DNA of 7,334 nucleotides from Bog-159 sp049520215 (GTDB lineage Bacteria > Acidobacteriota > Terriglobia > Bryobacterales > Bryobacteraceae), in NCBI GenBank assembly GCA_049520215.1, contig JBEKPZ010000346.1:1-7334 (forward strand). Reading direction: 5' to 3'. This document shows, in pieces, positions 1 through 6,325 of this stretch. The position numbers and the translations under genes were made by a program. The stretch's first letter is position 1, and each line of letters starts with the position of its first letter. Under the pieces are notes generated by a model. The model was not told where the DNA came from. It saw nothing but the letters and a program-made list of their open reading frames with translations, and did no database searches.

Positions 1-41
1 ACTTACACCGGGCCCAGGGGCGCGTATGGTTCGCGAAGTCC

Positions 42-74
42 GGTAGTGTATCAGTTTCAAACTGATACACTACC
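42..74. repeat. Perfect 16-bp inverted repeat with 1-base centre
   Basis: Left arm GGTAGTGTATCAGTTT (42-57) and right arm AAACTGATACACTACC (59-74) are exact reverse complements around a single C at 58. The arms are AT-rich compared with the GC-rich surroundings. There is no T-run on either side, so it is not a normal intrinsic terminator, although RNA from either strand could fold. It lies about 80 bases before the first gene. It could be a dimeric regulator operator, a REP-like palindrome or a remnant of insertion-sequence ends. The sequence alone does not decide between these. The palindrome itself is certain; its role is not. Confidence 0.9.
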
Positions 75-96
75 CGAAATCCAGATGCCTTAGTTG

Positions 97-102
97 TATA
101 CT
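97..102 (+). promoter_or_regulatory. Possible -10 promoter element
   Basis: TATACT differs from the TATAAT consensus at one position and lies about 50 bases before the ATG at 153, in a short AT-richer stretch. No good -35 hexamer stands 16-18 bases upstream; that place falls just after the inverted repeat at 42-74. If it is real, the inverted repeat would overlap or flank the polymerase site, which fits an operator. This is weak evidence based on one hexamer. Confidence 0.25.
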
Positions 103-139
103 TTGAGAACCGGGAAGCCGGAATTCCAGCAGTGGTTTC

Positions 140-146
140 AGGGGGG
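140..146 (+). promoter_or_regulatory. Ribosome binding site favouring the ATG at 153
   Basis: AGGGGGG ends six bases before the ATG at 153. An in-frame GTG at 132 lies upstream of this purine run and has no comparable site of its own. The ATG at 153 also gives a compact signal peptide, so it is the preferred start. Confidence 0.5.
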
Positions 147-152
147 CTGGGA

Positions 153-2591
153 ATGACAGATTCTCGAAGACCGATGCCGGCGCTGGCAACGCTCGTCCTC
201 GCGGCGGGATTGGCAGCGCCGGCAGGCGCGCAGACCATCCACGCCGGTAACGCCGCGGTCGGACCGGTCGATGCAGGCATCCTGGCGACGCCGGCGCCGG
301 TCTGCCCGCCGGCCGCCGGCGCAGGCGTTATCAGCGTGCTCACCGGGCAGTACGACAACTATCGCGACGCGCACAACGGCAACGAAACCTGCCTGTATTC
401 CACGTCAATTCAGAGTGGCGCCGTGACCTTGGCGGAGGCCTCGTTTTCCCCGCTCCTGGTCGATACGCCGCCGGCGAGCACCGGTTTGGAAGCGAACAAC
501 CCGATCTACGCGCAACCGCTCTATGTGTCTAGCATCACAGTGCTCAATCCGGTGAAGGGCACGTGCAAACCCTGCAATATGGTAGTTCTGGCGACCGCTT
601 TCGGCAGCATCTTCGCTTACAACGCCGATAACGGAAACCTGCTCTGGAGCAGAACGGGAACGGGCGGCCGGCCAGGCACCAACTGGCTCTGGGCCGACGA
701 CTGCGGGGCGACCGGCGGTGTTGTCGGCGGAATTCCCGGCGTAGCAGCGCCATATACCAATCCCGGCCTGCCGTTCGCCGGTATCGTTTCGACGCCCGTA
801 ATCGACGCCGCTCCGCCGGCGCCTTATGCGTACACGATGTTCGTTACCAGCTTGTGCAAGACCGCGTCCCCGGCAGTGGAGCAGTGGTGGCTCCACGAAA
901 TCGACCTTGCGGGTCTGGCATCGGGAGCGGATGTCGCGGGACAGGATATCTCTACTGTCCAGATTCAACCGTCGGTCGGAGGGGTTCCCATGAATGTGCC
1001 GAACCAGTTGCAGCGGCCGGCACTGCTTGAGGTTAAGGTTCCCGGCGCCACTCTGAACCCGCTGATCTATGTGGCTTTCGGCGTGGCGGGAGGGGTGGAG
1101 GACGATGAGAGCACAAACCCGTACCACGGCTGGCTTTTGGGTTACACCCTCGCCAGCAGCGGGTCGCTGGCACCAGCACCGGCGCTGAACTTTGTCGCCA
1201 CGCCAACCGGCTGCAGCAGCGGGGGTGGGACTACCCAGTGCCTGACGGGCAACGGCGGAGCGCCGGCCTGCGATTGCCTGCAGCCCAGCGGCTTCCAAAA
1301 TGCCCCGAATTGGGGCGGCCTCGGCGGCGGCATATGGATGTCGGGCAAGGGGCCGGCGTCGCGGACGGATTCCACCGGCCTCGCGCATACGTTCGTGGGC
1401 ACCGGGAATGGCGGTTTCCAAAATAGCGGCGCATCCAACTGGGGCGACAGTATTCTGGATTTCCATCTCTCGCAAGCCGGCGGCATGCCCCTCAGCCCCT
1501 CCGACTATTTCACCCCATACGGCGGACCGGGGGATTGCTGGATTGCCAACAACTGTTCGCCGGCGATTCAACCGACGCTCCAACTCACTTCCTGCGCCTA
1601 TGATAGCCCCGGCGACGGCACCTGCAACCGCACCGTGGAACTCTTCAATGAGTACGATTGGGACATGGCGGTGTCGGGAATCGCTCTCTTCGACAAAGGC
1701 ACGGCAGGGCACTATGCGGTGACTGTCGACAAGGGCGGCTACGGCTACCTGCTGTCGCAAGACCAACTGTTGGGCTTCGCCAGCGGCGACCCCGGCAACC
1801 TGTTTCCCTTCGCCGCGCCGGACACCTTGTGCAGCAGCACCGGCAGTACATGCCATCGCGCAACCAGCCTGGCGTTTTACAACAACACGCTTTACCTGTG
1901 GCCCTATCAAGAGGCGCTGAAGGCGCTCCATTTTAGCCAGAGCCCCATTTCGCCGGCGGGCTCTCCTACAATTTACACGGACGGCACCGGCACGGTCGTC
2001 ACCGGCCCGGGTTGCGCCACCGGCAGCTGCCCGTGCAGCGGGGGCTCCTGTTTCACGCACTCGGTAATCCCTGGGGACCGGCTCATTGCCGACGGTTGCA
2101 GCGGACCTGCCTGTCCCGTCGTCACAAGCGTTACGAGCGACACACAGGTCACGGTGAGTCCAGCTTTCAGCCCGCCGATCCCCCAAAGCCAGCCAGTTCC
2201 TTACACGTATAGCGGTTATTTCGTCAATCCTGTCCGTGCTACGAATCCGGCGGGCAGTCAGGTCGGATACCCGGGCGGAGAACTGGCTGTCACCTCGAAC
2301 GGGACCACCGCTGGGACAGGGGTGGTGTGGGGATTAATCGCGGAAAAGAACTCCCAGGAAAATCGCGTCGGCAGCGGCTATGTGAGCGCGTACGACGCAG
2401 TGAGCCTGAAACGGCTCTGGTCAACCTCGGCGCTTTCGAAGTTCAACCTTTCGCGGTTCGCGATGCCGACAGTTGTGCACGGGAGCCTCTTTATCCCCAC
2501 GTACAGCATTACCGCGTCCCAGGCGAACGCCAGTTGCACATCCGCGGCACCATGCGTTGGCGTTCTGGTATACCAGGGCGCTGCGAACTAA
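153..2591 (+). CDS. Exported cysteine-rich PQQ-like beta-propeller protein
   Basis: The product is 812 residues and its function is unknown. The start at 153 follows a purine-rich ribosome site; GTG 132 would add seven residues. Residues 1-26 form a Sec-type signal peptide: basic SRRP, a hydrophobic LATLVLAAGLAAP core, and likely cleavage at AGA-Q. The body looks like a quinoprotein-style propeller. Strand patterns such as GSIFAYNADNGNLLW (about 151-165), AGIVSTPVIDA (about 209-219), GTGNGGFQNS (416 on), WDMAVSGIALFD (503 on) and YVSAYDAVSLKRLWST (743-758) resemble blades that read 'value, then A/Y-x-D-x-x-x-G-x-x-x-W'. I count 24 cysteines, all after the signal peptide and many in close pairs, suggesting disulfides outside the cytoplasm. 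Residues 611-690 look like a separate small beta module. I see no PQQ-binding or heme CxxCH motif, no membrane anchor and no sorting signal. It is probably co-transcribed with the next gene, 66 bases on. The fold call is moderate and no catalytic role is claimed. Confidence 0.85.
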   Translation: MTDSRRPMPALATLVLAAGLAAPAGAQTIHAGNAAVGPVDAGILATPAPVCPPAAGAGVISVLTGQYDNYRDAHNGNETCLYSTSIQSGAVTLAEASFSPLLVDTPPASTGLEANNPIYAQPLYVSSITVLNPVKGTCKPCNMVVLATAFGSIFAYNADNGNLLWSRTGTGGRPGTNWLWADDCGATGGVVGGIPGVAAPYTNPGLPFAGIVSTPVIDAAPPAPYAYTMFVTSLCKTASPAVEQWWLHEIDLAGLASGADVAGQDISTVQIQPSVGGVPMNVPNQLQRPALLEVKVPGATLNPLIYVAFGVAGGVEDDESTNPYHGWLLGYTLASSGSLAPAPALNFVATPTGCSSGGGTTQCLTGNGGAPACDCLQPSGFQNAPNWGGLGGGIWMSGKGPASRTDSTGLAHTFVGTGNGGFQNSGASNWGDSILDFHLSQAGGMPLSPSDYFTPYGGPGDCWIANNCSPAIQPTLQLTSCAYDSPGDGTCNRTVELFNEYDWDMAVSGIALFDKGTAGHYAVTVDKGGYGYLLSQDQLLGFASGDPGNLFPFAAPDTLCSSTGSTCHRATSLAFYNNTLYLWPYQEALKALHFSQSPISPAGSPTIYTDGTGTVVTGPGCATGSCPCSGGSCFTHSVIPGDRLIADGCSGPACPVVTSVTSDTQVTVSPAFSPPIPQSQPVPYTYSGYFVNPVRATNPAGSQVGYPGGELAVTSNGTTAGTGVVWGLIAEKNSQENRVGSGYVSAYDAVSLKRLWSTSALSKFNLSRFAMPTVVHGSLFIPTYSITASQANASCTSAAPCVGVLVYQGAAN

Positions 2592-2657
2592 CACGTGCGG
2601 GGAGCGGCGGAGAATGGCCGGGTTCCGGGTGAAGTCCCTCACCGAGGCATACCAACG

Positions 2658-3974
2658 ATGATCACCCATTTTTTGCGCAGGGGCTTATCCACCGCTTTGT
2701 GTGCGATGGCCGCGACCATGGCCTCCGCGGCCGGGCAGGCCAGCTTCCATCCCATCGCCTACATGGACCGGTTCGGCCAAGCCGTTGGAATTTCCGAAGG
2801 ATCGCCCGGCGTCTTCTATTTTGAAACGGGACTAGCGGCCGCGGCCCTGTCGATTACCGCCCAGGGGACAAAAACCGTTCTTGCCACTTTCGCCGCCGGA
2901 ACCAACTTCTCTTCGACGCTGATCAGTGGAGACGACGGCCGGTTTTATTCCGCCGTTGAGATCGGCGTGCGTCCGGCGAGCTTTTTTTCCATCGGCCCGG
3001 CGGCCGGGAGCCAGCAGGTGCATTCGTCTCCGGACCTGGTCCCCTCCCTCAGGCAGAACCTGCCTGACGGGACCTTTCTGGGTCTCGCGCTGGCTGCCAG
3101 TGGGGGCCCGTGGCAGTTGGCAAAGATCGATCGCAATGGCCGGTTGACTCCGCTCTACCAGTTCCCAGCGGGGGAGCGCGCGCAAAACGTCATCTACGCG
3201 AGCGACGGCAACTACTATGGCATCTCGGAAAACGGCCCCGGCTATCTCTTTCGCCTGACTGCGTCCGGCGCCCTTACCAAGCCGCTGACCTTCCCGGATC
3301 GAACGGTTGCCGGCCTCAACGCCGCACCCCTGCTACAGGGCAGCGACGGCAACCTCTATGGGGCTACTCCCTCTGGCGGCACAAATAGCACAGGGACCAT
3401 CTACCGGCTCACCCCAGCCGGGCAGTACACCTTGCTCTACGCTTTTCCGAAAGACCAGAATTCCTGGCCGACGACGCTGATTGAAGCCAGCGACGGAAAC
3501 CTGTACGGCGCCACGCTCGGTAGCATCCCCCGTGGAGGCCGCAGCGAGCTATTCCGCGTCACCAGAACGGGCGGTTTCACCGTGCTTTACGTCATGAAAA
3601 ACCTGAGTGCAGATGGGGTTTGCCAATGTTCGCTGGTTCAGGGCAGCGACGGCAACATCTATGGGACGGCGGTCTCCGGCGGCCCCGCGAACGGCGGCGT
3701 AGTGTTTGTGCTCAACGCGGGCCTGCCCAAGCCCGTGCCGGTGGCGCGGCACTTCAACCCGCAATCGGGCTTGGCGGGCACTCCGGTGCGCATCTGGGGC
3801 GATCATTTGTTGGGGGCCACAGTGCGGTTCGATGGGCTGGCAGCCACGGAGTCGTCCAATAGCGGACCGAATTACATTTGGGCAAAGGTTCCGCGGGGTG
3901 CAGGAACCGGCCCGATCACCATCACGACGCCTGGCGGAACAGTCACCACGCACGCCAGCTTTACAGTCGAGTAG
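2658..3974 (+). CDS. Exported GloVer-repeat protein with C-terminal IPT/TIG domain
   Basis: The product is 438 residues. ATG 2658 is chosen over an in-frame GTG at 2595 because it is preceded by GAGG (2644-2647, ten-base spacer) and directly begins a signal peptide: basic MITHFLRRG, hydrophobic core, cleavage near MASA-AG at about residue 24. The middle carries tandem repeats of about 50 residues built on S-D-G-N-x-Y-G followed by a G-x-(I/L/V)-(Y/F)-(R/V)-L strand. Clear copies have the SDGN serine at residues 182, 229, 278 and 330, with a degenerate GDDGRFY at 91-97. This matches the GloVer repeat family (TIGR03803), which is predicted to form beta-propeller blades. Residues 363-438 (FNPQSGLAGTPVRIWGDHL, then a VRFDG strand, ending in GTVTTHASFTVE) form an immunoglobulin-like IPT/TIG domain. 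It is likely secreted or surface-exposed; no anchor is visible. The ligand is unknown. It follows the propeller gene on the same strand with no terminator seen between them, so a shared transcript is likely. Confidence 0.88.
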   Translation: MITHFLRRGLSTALCAMAATMASAAGQASFHPIAYMDRFGQAVGISEGSPGVFYFETGLAAAALSITAQGTKTVLATFAAGTNFSSTLISGDDGRFYSAVEIGVRPASFFSIGPAAGSQQVHSSPDLVPSLRQNLPDGTFLGLALAASGGPWQLAKIDRNGRLTPLYQFPAGERAQNVIYASDGNYYGISENGPGYLFRLTASGALTKPLTFPDRTVAGLNAAPLLQGSDGNLYGATPSGGTNSTGTIYRLTPAGQYTLLYAFPKDQNSWPTTLIEASDGNLYGATLGSIPRGGRSELFRVTRTGGFTVLYVMKNLSADGVCQCSLVQGSDGNIYGTAVSGGPANGGVVFVLNAGLPKPVPVARHFNPQSGLAGTPVRIWGDHLLGATVRFDGLAATESSNSGPNYIWAKVPRGAGTGPITITTPGGTVTTHASFTVE

Positions 3975-4005
3975 GATTGCGCTCCGGCAACGGTGCATCG
4001 AGGTT

Positions 4006-4201
4006 GCCCGTCGTCCGTCGCCGCGACCGCCGGCGTGCGGATGGGGATGCGCGCCGGGCGGAGGGTGCTGCCTCCGTGGTTTGCGCGGGGCCGGCCAGGC
4101 GGACGGCGCACCATTTTGCCAGCCCGCCGTCACCCAGGAGCGTCGCCGCGCCCACGGCACCGGGATGCCGACGCGCAGCCTGCACGCCCGTGGCGCGGTT
4201 G
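4006..4201. repeat. Diverged intergenic repeat, copy 1
   Basis: This is the first of two related units about 277 bases apart. The best-conserved part is the left end: bases 4006-4044 match 4284-4322 at 37 of 39 positions, including the core GTCCGTCGCCGCGACCGCCG. The right end is also conserved: 4181-4201 matches 4457-4477 at 19 of 21. Between them similarity is patchy, with small gaps, but the order of shared blocks is the same, including ACGGCG...CGCCGTC and CACCGGGA-GCC. The orientation and nature (noncoding RNA, mobile remnant or dispersed genomic repeat) are unknown. Confidence 0.75.
4102..4131. other. Potential stem in repeat copy 1
   Basis: GACGGCG (4102-4108) is complementary to CGCCGTC (4125-4131) with a 16-base loop. 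The corresponding place in copy 2 has a matching stem with a different loop sequence. No T-run follows, so it is not a standard terminator. In DNA this GC-rich a 7-bp stem can arise by chance; support comes only from its presence in both copies. Confidence 0.45.
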
Positions 4202-4283
4202 CGCCGGGCGATACTTCCGGCTGGCCGGGTTGGGTGGCATAACGCGCTTCGCGCCGCCCCGATGCCAGCCCGCCAGTCTCGCC

Positions 4284-4477
4284 GCCCGTGGTCCGTCGCC
4301 GCGACCGCCGGCGGGCGGATGGAAGGCGTGCCGCGGGGAGGGCAATGCGGTCATTACATACACGGTGCCGCACGGCGGATTGCGTTCGAAATGCGCCGTC
4401 ATCTAAAAGCGCCGCCACAGCCACTTCACCGGGAGGCCAACGCGCCGCCGTGCGCCTGCGCGCCCGTCGCGCGGTTG
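4284..4477. repeat. Diverged intergenic repeat, copy 2
   Basis: This is the second copy, with its left end starting at GCCCGT 4284 and its right end at the CGCGGTTG block near 4477. The spacing between the two ends is nearly the same as in copy 1 (194 against 196 bases), although the interior has changed considerably. That is what one expects from an old tandem duplication or from two insertions of the same element. It ends about 80 bases before the SulP stop codon. Confidence 0.75.
4372..4399. other. Potential stem in repeat copy 2
   Basis: ACGGCG (4372-4377) is complementary to CGCCGT (4394-4399) with a 16-base loop whose sequence differs from copy 1. The seventh pair of the copy 1 stem is lost because the base before the left arm is C rather than G. 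The equal loop length in both copies is suggestive but not proof of a conserved structure. Confidence 0.42.
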
Positions 4478-4555
4478 GAGCACATCTCGCAATCCGATCC
4501 CCTGCCAGTTCCGGCGCGCCATCCCGCAGAGAGTCACATCTTTTGGCCGCTGCTC

Positions 4556-6325
4556 CTATACCAGGTAATACAGCGCATCCTCATCCCGCGAGACACCATC
4601 GTCCGGCCGGGGAGGGCCAAAGGAATTGTCCTCGTGTAGCTTATACGCCCTTCGTACGGCCTTGATCGTCGATGAGTACAGCTCCTCTTCTTCGAAGAAA
4701 ACGGTGCCCGCTGGCATCCAATCCTGGAAATGCAGGTTGGCCATCGGCTTGGCGATCTCCGGACGGACTCCGCATAGCAGCACGGTTTTTCCCGCCCGGT
4801 GCATTTCATGCAGGAAATGTTCCAGCCGCTCGAAGAATACCACGTCCGGGTTGCGCGCGCGCTTCAACCGCAGCACCACGCAGCCTATGCCATCGTTGCC
4901 GCTGCGCTGCTTTAGGCCTTCGAAGCAGAGGTCCAGTTCCGGCGCCGATCCGAAGAACACCTCTCCCTCCAAATCGTAGATGATCACGGCTTTCGAGGGC
5001 GGATCCGCCGCTAACCGTTCCCGCACCACGCGTTCTTTTGTCACAACCAGATCGCTGCCTCGCAGCCTTGCCGCACGCGGAACAAACAGCAGGATGGAAA
5101 CGGCTACGCCGATGAGGATCGAGAACTCCACGCTGATGAACACCGACGAGAAGGCGGTGATCAGCACCAAGCCGGCATCGTAGCGCGAAGCGCGCATCGC
5201 ATATCTCAGGCGTTTCCAATCCACCAGCCGCGCGGCCGTGACCATTAACAGTCCCGCCAGGGCAGCCTTTGGGATAAACCGCGCGGACGGTGCCAGCGCC
5301 AGCACTACCACCGCGACCACCGCCGACGCGAACACCCCCGACATGCGACTGACCGCGCCCGCCTGATAGTTAATCGCCGACCGCGTCAGCGAACCGGAGC
5401 CGGGCAGCGATTGGAAAAATCCGCCTACCAGGTTGGCCAGCCCCTCCGCGAGGCACTGCCGGTTGTAGTCCAATTGCTGGCGCGTGTGGTTGGCGATGGA
5501 TTTGGCGATGGCCAGCGCCTCCAGCAATCCGAGAAACGAAATGGCCAGCGCGCTGGTGGACATCTCCTTCACCCACCAGAACTTGATCTCCGGGATGTGC
5601 GGCCGCGGCAAACTCGCCGGTACATTGCCCACCGTCGAGAGCAAAGTCGTGCCGTTCGCCCCCGGAATGGACCAGCCGAAGTGCGCCGCCAGCGCCGCCG
5701 CCGCGATCAGCGCCACCAGCATATCCACCTGCGGCAGGTGGTAGCGCCGCACCAATTTCCGCAAAGCCAGCACCAGCACGATGGTTCCCAACCCGATACC
5801 CAGCGCGTACCGGTTGGGCGCGCCGCCTTGCGAGATCGTGAGCCAAAAGCGCAGCAGCACGTGTTGATGCCCAGTCCCGCGGTCTTTGATGCCCAACAGG
5901 TTCGCCACCTGGCCGAGCGCTACCAGGAATCCTGCCCCCGCCATGAATCCGAGCACCACCGACTCGGAGATGTAGCGGGTCAGATCGCCCAGCTTGAACA
6001 CGCCGATCAAAATCTGGATGATGCCCACCATCGCCGCCAGCAGGAAAGTGGCTTGATAAATGTCGACGCGTGCTTCCGGATCGAGGAAGGCCAGCGCGCT
6101 GAATACCACCAGCGAAATGGCGTTGGTCGGGCCGTTGATCAGGTGCGACGACGATCCGAAGATGGAGGCCACCAGCGTCACGACGATGGCCGAATACAAT
6201 CCGAACCGCGGATCGATGCCCGCGATGAGCGCGTAAGCCATGGCCTGCGGCAATGAGATCGCGGCCACCGTCGCGCCGGCCAGCAGATCCTTCCGCGCGT
6301 CGCTCAAGGTGTAGGCCAAGGTCAT
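4556..6325 (-). CDS. SulP-family inorganic anion permease with STAS domain
   Basis: The product is 589 residues, the usual SulP length. It is a predicted inner-membrane secondary transporter for sulfate or a related anion (bicarbonate or other oxyanions are possible within the family). The first about 415 residues are the hydrophobic transport domain. Visible SulP hallmarks are DLLAGATVAAISLPQAMAYA (13-32), GPTNAISL (65-72), GLLEALAIAKSIA (267-279) and SLPGSGSLTRSAINYQAGA (306-324). A cytoplasmic STAS domain follows at about 445-560. At the loop before its second helix, where many STAS domains have an Asp-Ser/Thr pair, it reads LRLKRARNPDVVFFERLEHF, so that site is not conserved. A short acidic tail (565-589) ends the protein. 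The ATG at 6325 overlaps the stop of the upstream sulfate-binding gene as ATGA and has only a weak ribosome site, which points to translational coupling. The family call is secure; the substrate is inferred mainly from the neighbour. Confidence 0.96.
   Translation of the reverse strand: MTLAYTLSDARKDLLAGATVAAISLPQAMAYALIAGIDPRFGLYSAIVVTLVASIFGSSSHLINGPTNAISLVVFSALAFLDPEARVDIYQATFLLAAMVGIIQILIGVFKLGDLTRYISESVVLGFMAGAGFLVALGQVANLLGIKDRGTGHQHVLLRFWLTISQGGAPNRYALGIGLGTIVLVLALRKLVRRYHLPQVDMLVALIAAAALAAHFGWSIPGANGTTLLSTVGNVPASLPRPHIPEIKFWWVKEMSTSALAISFLGLLEALAIAKSIANHTRQQLDYNRQCLAEGLANLVGGFFQSLPGSGSLTRSAINYQAGAVSRMSGVFASAVVAVVVLALAPSARFIPKAALAGLLMVTAARLVDWKRLRYAMRASRYDAGLVLITAFSSVFISVEFSILIGVAVSILLFVPRAARLRGSDLVVTKERVVRERLAADPPSKAVIIYDLEGEVFFGSAPELDLCFEGLKQRSGNDGIGCVVLRLKRARNPDVVFFERLEHFLHEMHRAGKTVLLCGVRPEIAKPMANLHFQDWMPAGTVFFEEEELYSSTIKAVRRAYKLHEDNSFGPPRPDDGVSRDEDALYYLV
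6322..6325 (-). other. ATGA stop/start overlap coupling sbp to the SulP gene
   Basis: On the minus strand, ATG of the SulP gene (6325-6323) and TGA of the sulfate-binding protein (6324-6322) share bases. The sequence just upstream has no strong Shine-Dalgarno run, only an AGG about a dozen bases away. Such overlaps usually mean one transcript and re-initiation by the terminating ribosome. Confidence 0.85.

Larger units (their letters stand above)
3975..4555. other. Intergenic region between converging genes; no supported gene
   Basis: This 581-base stretch lies between the stop of the GloVer gene and the stop of the SulP gene, which converge. Several overlapping reading frames cross it on both strands, but their translations are low-complexity Arg/Ala/Pro/Gly-rich, they disagree between frames, and none has a convincing ribosome site or a recognisable domain. 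The region contains two diverged copies of a longer unit (annotated separately). I see no stem followed by a T-run that would serve as a classical terminator for either gene. Confidence 0.7.

Noticed and set aside
405..2186. 593-residue open frame on the minus strand, opposite the propeller gene
   Set aside because: It is antisense to a gene with a clear signal peptide and propeller motifs. Its translation is Arg/Ala/Gly-rich without a domain, as expected for a shadow frame in GC-rich DNA.
2628..2643. Small GGTGA/TCACC hairpin just before the GloVer gene's ribosome site
   Set aside because: A 5-bp stem with a 6-base loop is expected often by chance. It does not hide the GAGG or the start codon, so no regulatory call is made.
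3549..4424. 291-residue minus-strand frame running from the GloVer gene into the intergenic region
   Set aside because: It overlaps the well-supported 3' end of the GloVer/IPT gene on the other strand, and the remainder is low-complexity Arg/Pro/Ala sequence from the repeat region.
4006..4477. CRISPR array in the intergenic repeat region
   Set aside because: There are only two copies, about 277 bases apart, with similarity extending through the interior. There are no regular short repeats with unique spacers and no cas genes.
3878..4639. 253-residue plus-strand frame across the intergenic repeats
   Set aside because: It starts inside the GloVer gene in another frame, ends inside the SulP gene, and shows no domain, signal or ribosome site. 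Its two repeat-derived parts do not give matching protein sequence beyond the short conserved core.
5411..6256. 281-residue plus-strand frame opposite the SulP gene
   Set aside because: It is a shadow of a secure membrane transporter gene. The translation is Arg/Gln/His-rich, which is typical of the antisense of hydrophobic coding sequence.
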